From NCBI RefSeq assembly GCF_001593005.1, contig NZ_LQZQ01000051.1:179336-243335 (forward strand): DNA of 64,000 nucleotides, given 5' to 3'. This document shows positions 45,167-53,550 of the stretch, piece by piece. Origin of the DNA: Roseivirga ehrenbergii. GTDB taxonomy: Bacteria > Bacteroidota > Bacteroidia > Cytophagales > Cyclobacteriaceae. Made by a program: the position numbers and the translations under genes. Under the pieces are notes generated by a model. The model searched no databases. It saw only the letters and a list, made by a program, of their open reading frames with translations, and was not told where the DNA came from. How positions within the stretch are numbered: position 1 is the stretch's first letter; each line of letters starts with the position of its first letter.

Positions 45167-45333
45167 TAAAAATAACTGCATTCCAGAAGGGAAGCGTTTG
45201 TTGATTATTGATTGAAACCCTAGCAAAGCCACACTGTGATTGAGGTTCTTGGTGTTGGCTTGCGCTATGGTTCTGTCAGTATACCAAGATTATTTTTGGC
45301 TCGAGTTGGGTGCCTTAAATAGTGGTCGATTCG

Positions 45334-45357
45334 GAAAGCCTCGGGAGCGAGGCTTTC
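45334..45357 (+). other. GC-rich hairpin
   Basis: GAAAGCCTCG, loop GGAG, CGAGGCTTTC: ten perfect pairs. No clear T-run follows on either strand. Confidence 0.55.
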
Positions 45358-45368
45358 TTGCTTATTAA

Positions 45369-45394
45369 GCGGGTCAGTGCTAGCACTGACTCGC
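45369..45394 (+). terminator. Terminator-like palindrome, related to REP copies A and B
   Basis: GCGGGTCAGTGC-TA-GCACTGACTCGC, twelve pairs with one G-U, followed by TTTTGCCTTTT. Shares the GTGCTAGCAC centre with copy B. It likely ends transcription from the 44231-45166 unit. Confidence 0.55.
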
Positions 45395-45483
45395 TTTTGC
45401 CTTTTAAAAGGGATGTTAAAAGGCTTCTATATCGTCTAGTTTTATCAAGTAGTTAATGGGTTGAAGCCCCAAATAGTTTAGCT

Positions 45484-46005
45484 ATGGGAACTTACTTGAA
45501 TCGGATTAGTGCTTTTGATAAGGAACAGGTTTACACATTAGACGATGGAGCTATCTCCAACGAACATTCAAAATGGGACCTGAAAGATGTTCATGGTGTT
45601 CACCTTAGCTTTAAGCCAACGAGGCATTACGGTAATATTTATCAATGTGCAATAGAAACAAGGTCGGGTAAAATTGTTTTGAGCAACCGAAGGTATATTG
45701 GGCCTGCAAATTTTGAGTATCAATCGGATGATTATCGTCAGTTTGTAAGTTCCTTGTTGCAGCGCTTAGAAGTGAATGGACTAACAAACTTTAGTTCAGG
45801 TAAGTCTAAGTCTACTTATTGGCTAGAGGTTATTGCCTCAACCATCTTTTTTGGGCTTATGCTTATTGTTTTGACCATGTTTGGTGCATGGATTATTGCC
45901 CTTAGTTTTTTAGCCATACTCTTTTTTAGGCTTGTTCCTTACTATAAGAAAAACCGCCCTGTGGTTTTCTCAGCCGGACAAATACCCAGCCATATTCTAC
46001 CCTAA
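45484..46005 (+). CDS. Small membrane protein, PH-like N-terminus
   Basis: 173 residues. A soluble strand-rich part (about 1-105, DLKDVHGVHLSFKPTRHYGN, IVLSNRRYIG) resembles a small PH-like fold, then two close membrane helices (about 112-150). The tail is basic. No family assigned. It begins a run of three similar small membrane proteins (to 47187); function unknown. Confidence 0.65.
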   Translation: MGTYLNRISAFDKEQVYTLDDGAISNEHSKWDLKDVHGVHLSFKPTRHYGNIYQCAIETRSGKIVLSNRRYIGPANFEYQSDDYRQFVSSLLQRLEVNGLTNFSSGKSKSTYWLEVIASTIFFGLMLIVLTMFGAWIIALSFLAILFFRLVPYYKKNRPVVFSAGQIPSHILP

Positions 46006-46038
46006 AAACCGATTTTATAACACCATAAAAATAGAAAA

Positions 46039-46425
46039 ATGAAAAAGGTACTATCTGGAATTTTCCTTGTGATTGCTGTAATCACATACTTCGTTTTTAG
46101 CTCCTCGGGCTATGGAGAAAAACTAGAATTTAATGGCACAGACGTTTACTACACTGATTTGGTAACAGAGGCTGATGCCCAAAGACTTGGTGAGTACTTG
46201 GTCGATTCTGAGTTTGCCGATGGCAACGGAAAATCTGTTCAACTGACCAAAAGAGACTCTACCTATCTGTTTAGAATGGTGGTGATTGATGGCGTAACTG
46301 AAGACAGCACAAAAGATATAAGCTTTAAAGCTTTGGCCATGCTTATTTCAATGCAGGTATTTGATGGCGCCCCAGTTGAATTAGAAGCATGTTCCAATAC
46401 TTTTGAAACCCTTCGTACCTATTAG
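46039..46425 (+). CDS. Small single-helix protein, uncharacterised
   Basis: 128 residues: N-terminal membrane helix (about 5-24, ending SSSGYG), then LEFNGTDVYYTDLVTEADAQ and RLGEYLVDSEFADGNGKSVQ, a pattern I have seen as a small conserved domain in Bacteroidota membrane proteins without a named role. 33 nt after the preceding gene, 3 nt before the next. Confidence 0.65.
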   Translation: MKKVLSGIFLVIAVITYFVFSSSGYGEKLEFNGTDVYYTDLVTEADAQRLGEYLVDSEFADGNGKSVQLTKRDSTYLFRMVVIDGVTEDSTKDISFKALAMLISMQVFDGAPVELEACSNTFETLRTY

Positions 46426-46428
46426 AAA

Positions 46429-47187
46429 ATGAGAGTTACTGAAAAACCTCGATTTACAATTGCAATATTTGGGTTAAGCCTTTTAATGATTGCAGGCCTT
46501 AGCGCTTGCATCTTAATGGTGGTTTTTATGTCTGTCGATGGAGTAACCCTTGATAAAGGCATGGTTCTTTTTCTAGGAATACTGATTACCACATTCAGCC
46601 TAAAGGCGATTATAAAGAATAATCGTGGTTACAGCCAGCAGAGAGCAGAGGATGTGAGGAATGGCGATGAGGAAGTTGTTACCAAATGGGAGATCGATTC
46701 AGAACAATGGAGGCGCTTTTATAAAGCTAAATATGAAGATAGCATCAGAGATGCTTCTGGTTTTGGCTGGGCTGCCGCTGCATTAATGGGGATTGTTTCA
46801 GGGTTTTCGCTTTGGAATAGGCTTGAGTTAATAGAGGTGATAGTATGTATAATACTTGTTTCAAGTATTTCCTTTCTAGTGGGTAAATATTTGGCAATTC
46901 TGAAGGCGAGATCTGATTTAAATAGGCAAAGCCAAATTCAAGTGGCCGAAATCCATTTTGCCAAATCCTCCATCATTTATAACAGTAAGCTTATTCTTGT
47001 GAATGAGTTTGGGTATCGTCCGAATCAAATTACAATCCAAGAGCAATTCAATATGAATGTGATGGTATTTACCATTGAATCTGGAATAGGTCATAGGAAA
47101 TCAAGCCTGAGTTATTCAATCCCAATACCATCTGATAAGGCAGAAGAAGCAAAAAAGTTGGTTTCTTATTACAACCAAATTACCTAA
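46429..47187 (+). CDS. Four-helix membrane protein, uncharacterised
   Basis: 252 residues with four likely helices (about 9-34, 40-58, 112-130, 137-155) and a soluble C-terminal part (VAEIHFAKSSIIYNSKLILV, MVFTIESGIG) that resembles the small PH-like folds of bacterial membrane proteins. Begins 3 nt after the previous gene. No family recognised. Confidence 0.6.
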   Translation: MRVTEKPRFTIAIFGLSLLMIAGLSACILMVVFMSVDGVTLDKGMVLFLGILITTFSLKAIIKNNRGYSQQRAEDVRNGDEEVVTKWEIDSEQWRRFYKAKYEDSIRDASGFGWAAAALMGIVSGFSLWNRLELIEVIVCIILVSSISFLVGKYLAILKARSDLNRQSQIQVAEIHFAKSSIIYNSKLILVNEFGYRPNQITIQEQFNMNVMVFTIESGIGHRKSSLSYSIPIPSDKAEEAKKLVSYYNQIT

Positions 47188-47258
47188 ATTAAAGTGATTA
47201 AGATATCTGGCAGAATTGTTGTAAACAAGTCCTGTTAGTTATCAACCTTAAACCACTA

Positions 47259-47447
47259 ATGAGAAGAATAATCAACCTTTGTTTTGTGTTGCTAGCCATT
47301 GCTGCGGTGATTTATGGCCTAATGGGACGCTATTCTAACTATAAGGCTACCAAAGAATCTCACGCCATGGAATTGCTAAAGAATCAATCTGAAAAAAATA
47401 GTCTGATAACAGATTCGAGTAAAGAGGAGGAGGCCGCACCTTATTAA
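47259..47447 (+). CDS. Small membrane peptide
   Basis: 62 residues: one hydrophobic helix (about 4-22, LCFVLLAIAAVIYGLMG), then a charged tail. It lies 71 nt past the previous gene and 6 nt from the end of the convergent barrel gene. Likely a real but unclassified membrane peptide. Confidence 0.45.
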   Translation: MRRIINLCFVLLAIAAVIYGLMGRYSNYKATKESHAMELLKNQSEKNSLITDSSKEEEAAPY

Positions 47448-47453
47448 ATCTTT

Positions 47454-50177
47454 CTATTTAGCCCCACCAAACTTATTCAGTTTGTATCCTAGCCTAAACC
47501 TAAAAACTTGGCGCAACACATTGGTCTCAGAGTTTTGAATGTATTCCGAAGTTACATTTCTATTAATCACCGAACTTTGCTGAAGTAAATCATTGGCAGT
47601 TATGCTAAAATCCATTTTCTTTTTGAAGAAAGACTTACTCAACGACATGTTCCAAATAAGTTGACTCGTACCATCAATATTACCCACCTTACCGTTTTGT
47701 TGATGGCCAAGAGAAGTAGTAAAGTATATGCCACTTTCCGACTTGTACGCAGCGCGTATCACAGAAGTCATTTGAGAGTAACGTCTGTTTCCGGCTTCAT
47801 TAGTCGGGTTTTTTACGTTTGAAAAACCCGGCCTTACGCTTAACGATACATCGAGCTTTTCGCTAAAATTACTGTTGATAGCAAGGCCAACCCCATAATT
47901 AGCATTTTCTGAAACTTGAATTACACCGTTTAAGAATTGAGGGTTTCTGCTGAAGCTGGCCGAACCACTAAGGTTAACATTGATCTTCCATTTTTCTATT
48001 GGCTTTGAAATATTGATGTTCCCGTTCATATTTCTTCTGCCATCCATATTTACTGGCATACTTAATCTTGCGCCTACGGGTAGCTCAACACCATCAGGGC
48101 TGTTTGTTCCGTTCCCAATTATCGTACTATTTACAATGCTGTTTTCAGTGGTTCCTCCAGATACGTTGAGAGAAATATAAGATTTAGTTTCCCTATTGAA
48201 TAAGGAATAGGTTAGTCCTAATCTGTTAGAGTAACTTTCAGAGAGCTGTGGGTTGCCTTTTCTTAGAAATAAAGGATTTCTGTTATCCAGTACATCTTGT
48301 AATTGGCTGGCCTGCGGAATCCCCATGCTTCGAGAGTAATTCAGCCTTACTTGTTTGCCTTCTTTATTTCTGAAAGAAAAGCTGATATTAGGTAGAAAGC
48401 CTTGAAAACCTCTATCAAAGGCAGTTGAAGTAGGAAAGATCTGGTCGTTTTCAATTCTTTGAAGAAGGTATTTTGCGCTCGTTGAAATATTGATTTCCCC
48501 GATTTTAAACTGAATTCCCGTACTAAATTCGTCCTTGGTCACTCGATTGTCGAAGTCACTCGATCGTAGTGTATCAATGTCTGTATAATTCGATTCGTTA
48601 TTATTGTAATTAAGCAGTAGTCGTTCGTCATCCGTTTTGTCTAATTCTCTTCTATAAGCAATCTTCAAGCTCTGTTTTTCTCCGATAGGTTCGGTGTAAG
48701 AAACCTGTGTTGAAAACCTTTGACTATAACTTTGAGGTTTGCTGAATTGATCGAAATCTTGGTTACTTACATTACCTGTATTAAAGCGGTTTATAGACCG
48801 CACAGAATCGATACTGGTTGACTCGCTTTGACTTAGGCTAGAGTTTATAGAAAGGGTTCTTCCTTTCTTTGCAAATTTATGCCACCAGCTAAAGGTAGTT
48901 CCGAAGTTATTTCCATCTCGCTCAGAAAAATTTCGGTTGTCGGTACTATTAATTTCTTCACCATTCATAAAGGTGTTTCCTGTGGTGTGCGATAAATTTT
49001 CGGCTTCGCTTAATGAAAAACTCTGTCTTAGCGTAAACCGATTATTATCATTGAGTTTGTATTCTAAGCTTAGCGATGCGCTATGGCCTAGGTTATTGGA
49101 TTCACGCTCCGATCTTTGATTGTAGACCCTTCCCGAGTCAGCAGCCTGAATGTATTGTTGCGAGGTTTCGTTAATGGATTTCGTGATCGATCCTCTGTAA
49201 GAGTAGGAGGCATTTGCTGTAAGTTTTGGAACAATTTCGGAATAATAATAGGTACTAAAATTACTTTGTTGTGATATACCTCCGCTAGCACCTGGTCCAC
49301 CTACAGACACCATTGTTCTTCCTCCGTCCATTTCAATGTACTGTTGGCTCAGGCCTGAACTTAGGTTGTTAAAACCACCGGTAATCGAAAAACGATCTTT
49401 TCCTCGAATAAAATTTATGTTTCCGTTAGCATTATATCGTTCAGGAGGGCTGTAAGTAAGACCCAAATTGGAAAAGTAGCCTCTTCTTTTTTCGGGCTTG
49501 GTTACTACATTCAGTACTTTTTCTCTTTTACCGTCATCGTGACCTGTATAGATTGCCTCCTTACTTTTTTCATCTATCACCTGAATTTTACTTACCATAT
49601 CTGCTGGTAAATTCTTCAATGTAAATTCGGGACTATTCTGAAAAAAGGGTTTTCCGTCTACTATAATTTTATTGATTACTTCTCCCTGAGAAGTCAGTTT
49701 TCCATCTTTTACTTCTAAACCAGGCATTTTTTTGAGTAAATCCTCAAGGTTGGCTTCGGAAGTTGTTTTATATGCAGAGGAGTTAAATTCAACGGTGTCC
49801 TGCTTCAAAACTACAGCAGGGGCAATGCCCTCCACACTTACAGAGTCAAGAAGTGTAAGGTCTTCTCCTAGAAATATTCGACCCAAATCGATTGATTCAT
49901 TATTGAACTCGAAGGTTTTAGAGAAGGGCTTAAAGCCTACATAGGTAATGTCGATTTTGTAGGTGCCTTGGCTCAGTTTCGAAAACTTAAATTCGCCTTG
50001 TTCTGATGTGGTTGTGGCTTTGTAAGTACTGTCCTTTTGTTGCAGAAGTATCACATTGGCTAAATAAAGGGGCTTTTGTTCTGCGCTGTCTAGCACTGTG
50101 CCAGAAACTGTAGCCTCTTGAGATATGCAATATGAAAAGCACAAGATTGAGTATAAAAAAATAATAACTAGTTTCAT
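47454..50177 (-). CDS. Outer-membrane beta-barrel protein with CarboxypepD_reg domain
   Basis: 907 residues. Signal peptide MKLVIIFLYSILCFSYCISQ, then a CarboxypepD_reg-like Ig domain (about 25-100, GTVLDSAEQKPLYLANVILL), a plug (LEDLLKKMPGLEVKDGKLTS, INKIIVDGKPFF, SKIQVIDEKSKEA) and a barrel of the OMP_b-brl_3 type ending FRLGYKLNKFGGAK. Such TonB-receptor-like proteins probably import or export larger substrates, but no SusD partner or TonB box is visible. The ATG at 50177 is chosen for its signal peptide; an upstream in-frame ATG (50195) adds six residues. An 18-bp inverted repeat covers both. It follows a paralogous gene 106 nt upstream. Confidence 0.87.
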   Translation of the reverse strand: MKLVIIFLYSILCFSYCISQEATVSGTVLDSAEQKPLYLANVILLQQKDSTYKATTTSEQGEFKFSKLSQGTYKIDITYVGFKPFSKTFEFNNESIDLGRIFLGEDLTLLDSVSVEGIAPAVVLKQDTVEFNSSAYKTTSEANLEDLLKKMPGLEVKDGKLTSQGEVINKIIVDGKPFFQNSPEFTLKNLPADMVSKIQVIDEKSKEAIYTGHDDGKREKVLNVVTKPEKRRGYFSNLGLTYSPPERYNANGNINFIRGKDRFSITGGFNNLSSGLSQQYIEMDGGRTMVSVGGPGASGGISQQSNFSTYYYSEIVPKLTANASYSYRGSITKSINETSQQYIQAADSGRVYNQRSERESNNLGHSASLSLEYKLNDNNRFTLRQSFSLSEAENLSHTTGNTFMNGEEINSTDNRNFSERDGNNFGTTFSWWHKFAKKGRTLSINSSLSQSESTSIDSVRSINRFNTGNVSNQDFDQFSKPQSYSQRFSTQVSYTEPIGEKQSLKIAYRRELDKTDDERLLLNYNNNESNYTDIDTLRSSDFDNRVTKDEFSTGIQFKIGEINISTSAKYLLQRIENDQIFPTSTAFDRGFQGFLPNISFSFRNKEGKQVRLNYSRSMGIPQASQLQDVLDNRNPLFLRKGNPQLSESYSNRLGLTYSLFNRETKSYISLNVSGGTTENSIVNSTIIGNGTNSPDGVELPVGARLSMPVNMDGRRNMNGNINISKPIEKWKINVNLSGSASFSRNPQFLNGVIQVSENANYGVGLAINSNFSEKLDVSLSVRPGFSNVKNPTNEAGNRRYSQMTSVIRAAYKSESGIYFTTSLGHQQNGKVGNIDGTSQLIWNMSLSKSFFKKKMDFSITANDLLQQSSVINRNVTSEYIQNSETNVLRQVFRFRLGYKLNKFGGAK

Positions 50178-50209
50178 GAATTGTGACCTTGTCATGAAAC
50201 TAGTTATTA
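50162..50209. repeat. 18-bp perfect inverted repeat over two start codons
   Basis: Left arm 50162-50179 (TAATAACTAGTTTCATGA) is the exact reverse complement of the right arm 50192-50209, separated by 12 nt. Each arm contains one of the two in-frame ATG codons of the barrel gene (50175-50177 and 50193-50195). As RNA it forms a stable hairpin on the initiation region. Confidence 0.75.
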
Positions 50210-50283
50210 ATATTCGAAAACTTAAATTTTAGTTTGTTAAAATTAAAACTTAATTTTTAGATCCTTCCCTGCGAAGGTTGAAT

Positions 50284-53247
50284 TTAGTACATATCGCCTG
50301 TTCCAATTCCGCCACGGCCGCCTCTAGCTCCACCAGCACCTCCTTCATTTCCACCGAAGCGCTGTCTTGGATCAAAACCCTGTCTGTCTTCAAGATTAGG
50401 AACAGTTCCACTGCCAAAGCTTCTGATGTTGAAGGTGAAAGTTAGCATAACATACTGGGTAAGTATTTGCGAGTAACTATCTTGAATATAAGATCCGTTA
50501 ATGCTTCTTGAAATGCGCTGATTTTGCTTTAAAAGGTCAAATACTGTCAGTTTCAATTCAGCTTTGTCTTTAATTAGCTTCTTGCCAAACTCCATGTTCC
50601 AAACCAAATAACTCTGGTTAAAACCATCGCTAAGACCTGGGTTAGCGGTATGGTTTACTTCAGACCTGAATACAAAGCTAGGTCCAAAAATCCAGTTCAA
50701 TCTCAAGCGTGTTGATTGCGTAAAAGCCTCAGTGTTGGTCTGACTTTGAACCGTATTGCTGGTAGTGCTATAGCTAGAATTACTAGAAAGCGTGAAGTCA
50801 ACTTTCTCACTAATGTTACTACTAAACACTGCTCCCAAACCTATACTAGGAGAAGAAGAGTGGTTCATTACTGAGTTAATCATTTCAGGCGTACGGCTGT
50901 AATTTCCAGTAACTGTTAAGTTCAAGTTCGATTTAACCCAGCCCATTGGAAGACCAAATGAAAGGAAACTTCTAACACTATAATAACCTCCCAAATTCAT
51001 TGGTTGAGAATATTGTGCTCCTGGCTCTAATGTGATATCACCCACTACTGTGTTTTCTCGTGAAGCTATAATGGTATTGTTACCAATGTAGTTATCAGAG
51101 TAAGTAGTGTTCAGTGTTGCGAAAAATGTAGTTGATTTTTCTGTATTTGTTTTAGTATATCTAATTGTTGCGTTGTGCTGGTAGTTTTGGTCTAGGTTTG
51201 GATTACCAGCACTAATGAAAAGCGGATTTGAGTTATCAATTACGTTTTGCAATTGACTTACCGATGGAGCTTGCGTACTCGCTCTGTAGCTAATATTTAT
51301 GTTTTCAGTACGACCTACACTATAACGGTAATTGACATTCGGAAGAAAGTTATTGAACGTTCTCTTAACATTATCTTCCGTTGGGAAAGTTTGCTTATTA
51401 TCTAATGAAGCCATTTGATAGTTTGCACTCACCGATAGATTGGATTTTGTACCTCTTAGGTTATAGCCTAAAGATGCCCCGTGAGTAATGTAGTCATTTT
51501 TAAAAATGTTACTCAAAGGAATGTTAAGGTCTGAATATTGACCTGTACTTTCATTAAAATCATAAGTTTCCTTGTTAGAGTCATTGTATTGATAACCATA
51601 TTGGTAAGTCAATAACAGCTGACTGTTGTCAGTTATTGGCTCAGTAAATGTAGCATTTGCTCTGAGCGTTACTCCTGGCTGGTCTAAGGTTGCACTTTGT
51701 CTGAAATCTTGACTTTCAGGGTTTCCTTGGTCGTCATAGAAAACGTTTTCTGACAATAAAAGACTTTCTCCAGTGCTTTTATTAAGCGCAGTGTTTACGT
51801 TAATCGAAAACGTCCTGCCTCTTTTCTCAAATGAACGTCTGTAAAGAATATTGTTAGAAAAGTTATAGGCTGTTAAATCACTTGAGTTTTCAGTGTTTGT
51901 AGTATTCAGCACATCGTCATTCAACATTGTAGTTCCATACAAAAAGGAAGAACCAACGTTATCTTGTAGTGTAAGCTGTGGTCTAATTGTTAAAGAGTTT
52001 TTCTCATTGATTGTATAGTCAATCTTTGCGCTAAACCTATGGTTAATATTGGTGCTTGGCGAAATTGTGTTCTCGTCATAAGTCTGACCTTCATTTTGAG
52101 GTAATGTATACTGTCTGAAAATTGATTGGTCAGAGTTGTTACTGCTTTCGTTATAGAAATAGCTTCCAGAAAAATCGAGTTTCTGATTTGGTTGATATGA
52201 ATAATTGATTCCAAAGGCTTTGGTTGTAGAAATACCACCTTGCGATCCCACTAAGAAATCGCTGGTATTACCACCGTTAGAGAAGCCACCGCCTCCTCCA
52301 CCAGCGCCACCTCTGCCGCCACCAGCACCACCTCTGCCACCGCCAGCGCCACCTCGACCGCCTCTGCCTCCACCAGCAGTTATTCCTAGTAAGTCACTAG
52401 TAGAAAAATTCTGAATGTTGATATTGTTGGTTTGAGCTAAAATTGTAGTTCTACTTTTTGGTCTGAAAAGGTTGATGCTTCCACCAATGTTATAGGTTTC
52501 GTCTGTTCCTGCGCCAGCGTATACTTTTCCAAATTCGCCATTACTCATACTTGCTTTGGTGATGATGTTTAAAACTTTAGAAGTTTCACCATCCATAAAT
52601 CCAGTAAACTGAGATTGGTCACTACCTTGATCGTAAACTTGAATTTTCTCTATAATTTCAGCAGGTAAATTTTGCAAAGCGGCACTTGGATCGTTTCCAA
52701 AAAACTCTTTCCCGTCTACAAGTACACGTGTTACATTTTCTCCTTGGGCCTGAACCTGACCGTTAACTACCATAATTCCAGGCATTTTCTCCAAAAGATC
52801 TTGGGCATTGGCATCTGGATTTACCTTATAAGCTGCGGCATTCATAATGGTAGTATCTCCATTTTGTTCAACCCGGTCTACAAGACCTTCTACAGTTACT
52901 CCTTCCAGCTGTTTAATGTCTTCCGATAGCAAAATTGTGCCAAGGTCATAAGTACTACCTGCAATGGTAATGTCTTTTTTGAATTCGTGATAACCTACAA
53001 ATGAGATTTTAAAAGCATAATTACCATCAGGAAGTCCTGTAATTCTAAACTCACCATTTAGGTCACTTATTTGCGCCTTCATGGTTGCGTCTGCTTTGTT
53101 TGTAATACTGACAGTTGCAGCCACCATGGGTACACGGTCGGCACTATCGAGAACAGTTCCTTTCACTACCCAAAACTGCGCTTGGGCGCTGCTTGCAAAA
53201 GCTAGGAACAAAAAAATAATTGCGGTTCTGATGACTTGATTTTTCAT
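50284..53247 (-). CDS. Outer-membrane beta-barrel protein with CarboxypepD_reg and glycine-rich insertion
   Basis: 987 residues, paralogous to the downstream gene: signal peptide ending ASSAQAQ, CarboxypepD_reg domain (GTVLDSADRVPMVAATVSIT), plug (LLEKMPGIMVVNGQVQAQGE, TRVLVDGKEFFGNDPSAAL) and a C-terminal barrel. It carries a long glycine/arginine-rich run near residues 290-325 (several RGGAGGG units) and a second glycine-rich tail (GGARGGRGGIGTGDMY). The insertion lies where surface loops or the plug hinge are expected. No canonical -7 element was found upstream. Likely substrate transport or adhesion; the ligand is unknown. Confidence 0.87.
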   Translation of the reverse strand: MKNQVIRTAIIFLFLAFASSAQAQFWVVKGTVLDSADRVPMVAATVSITNKADATMKAQISDLNGEFRITGLPDGNYAFKISFVGYHEFKKDITIAGSTYDLGTILLSEDIKQLEGVTVEGLVDRVEQNGDTTIMNAAAYKVNPDANAQDLLEKMPGIMVVNGQVQAQGENVTRVLVDGKEFFGNDPSAALQNLPAEIIEKIQVYDQGSDQSQFTGFMDGETSKVLNIITKASMSNGEFGKVYAGAGTDETYNIGGSINLFRPKSRTTILAQTNNINIQNFSTSDLLGITAGGGRGGRGGAGGGRGGAGGGRGGAGGGGGGFSNGGNTSDFLVGSQGGISTTKAFGINYSYQPNQKLDFSGSYFYNESSNNSDQSIFRQYTLPQNEGQTYDENTISPSTNINHRFSAKIDYTINEKNSLTIRPQLTLQDNVGSSFLYGTTMLNDDVLNTTNTENSSDLTAYNFSNNILYRRSFEKRGRTFSINVNTALNKSTGESLLLSENVFYDDQGNPESQDFRQSATLDQPGVTLRANATFTEPITDNSQLLLTYQYGYQYNDSNKETYDFNESTGQYSDLNIPLSNIFKNDYITHGASLGYNLRGTKSNLSVSANYQMASLDNKQTFPTEDNVKRTFNNFLPNVNYRYSVGRTENINISYRASTQAPSVSQLQNVIDNSNPLFISAGNPNLDQNYQHNATIRYTKTNTEKSTTFFATLNTTYSDNYIGNNTIIASRENTVVGDITLEPGAQYSQPMNLGGYYSVRSFLSFGLPMGWVKSNLNLTVTGNYSRTPEMINSVMNHSSSPSIGLGAVFSSNISEKVDFTLSSNSSYSTTSNTVQSQTNTEAFTQSTRLRLNWIFGPSFVFRSEVNHTANPGLSDGFNQSYLVWNMEFGKKLIKDKAELKLTVFDLLKQNQRISRSINGSYIQDSYSQILTQYVMLTFTFNIRSFGSGTVPNLEDRQGFDPRQRFGGNEGGAGGARGGRGGIGTGDMY
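52285..52379. repeat. Glycine-codon tandem repeat in the barrel gene
   Basis: Imperfect tandem repeats of the type CCACCAGCACCACCTCTGCC (plus strand), encoding RGGAGGG on the minus strand. Such runs change length easily by slippage. Confidence 0.7.
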
Positions 53248-53320
53248 ATTGGCACTTTGACAAAGGATTTATGAAAAGGTTTATTGTACTTTTTTTTCGT
53301 TGTCTTACGGTAATTAATTA

Positions 53321-53350
53321 TTGTTTAACGATAAATAATTTCTACATTTG
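53321..53350 (+). promoter_or_regulatory. Canonical promoter of the DUF2975-XRE-DUF4870 unit
   Basis: TTG (53321-53323), 19-nt spacer, TACATTTG (53343-53350), an exact Bacteroidota promoter. Transcription would start near 53356, nearly at the first small frame at 53365. Confidence 0.75.
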
Positions 53351-53364
53351 AAAAAAATGAAAAT

Positions 53365-53451
53365 ATGAATGTCTCGAAAGCATCTTTATGGCTAACTAAT
53401 ATTTTGATGGGAATGGCAATAGCTTGGTTCGTACTCTTAGTTGGTGTTTAG
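53365..53451 (+). CDS. 28-residue hydrophobic small frame
   Basis: MNVSKASLWLTNILMGMAIA then WFVLLVGV, ended by an amber stop (53449-53451): one membrane helix. It begins about 9 nt after the predicted transcription start. The same frame continues past the amber codon through the 31-residue frame, so this may be one broken 61-codon gene. It is not known whether it is translated. Confidence 0.4.
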   Translation: MNVSKASLWLTNILMGMAIAWFVLLVGV

Positions 53452-53454
53452 TTT

Positions 53455-53550
53455 ATGAAGGTGGGTTTAGGCTTCGAAAAGAGGCCGCGTGACAATTCGA
53501 AATTTACAGCAAGAATAGAACTTAAAACAGATAAAGACTTAACGATATGA
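53455..53550 (+). CDS. 31-residue small frame, overlaps DUF2975 gene
   Basis: Starts with MKVGLGFEKRPRDNSKFTAR and ends ELKTDKDLTI. Its stop overlaps the ATG of the DUF2975 gene (ATGA). Its ending is strikingly like the ending of that protein (KLKEDKELTI), so it may be a remnant of a lost DUF2975 duplicate or a coupling frame. Confidence 0.4.
   Translation: MKVGLGFEKRPRDNSKFTARIELKTDKDLTI

Larger units (their letters stand above)
45167..45483. other. 317-nt gap with hairpins, no gene
   Basis: No credible gene. It holds a -7-like TATTTTTG at 45291-45298 (no -33), a GC-rich hairpin at 45334-45357, and a palindrome with a following T-rich stretch at 45369-45394. The first two together could form a small RNA; see findings. 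Confidence 0.4.

Noticed and set aside
52205..52414. Plus-strand proline-rich frame
   Set aside because: It is the antisense shadow of the glycine-rich insertion in the barrel gene; no start signals or independent context.
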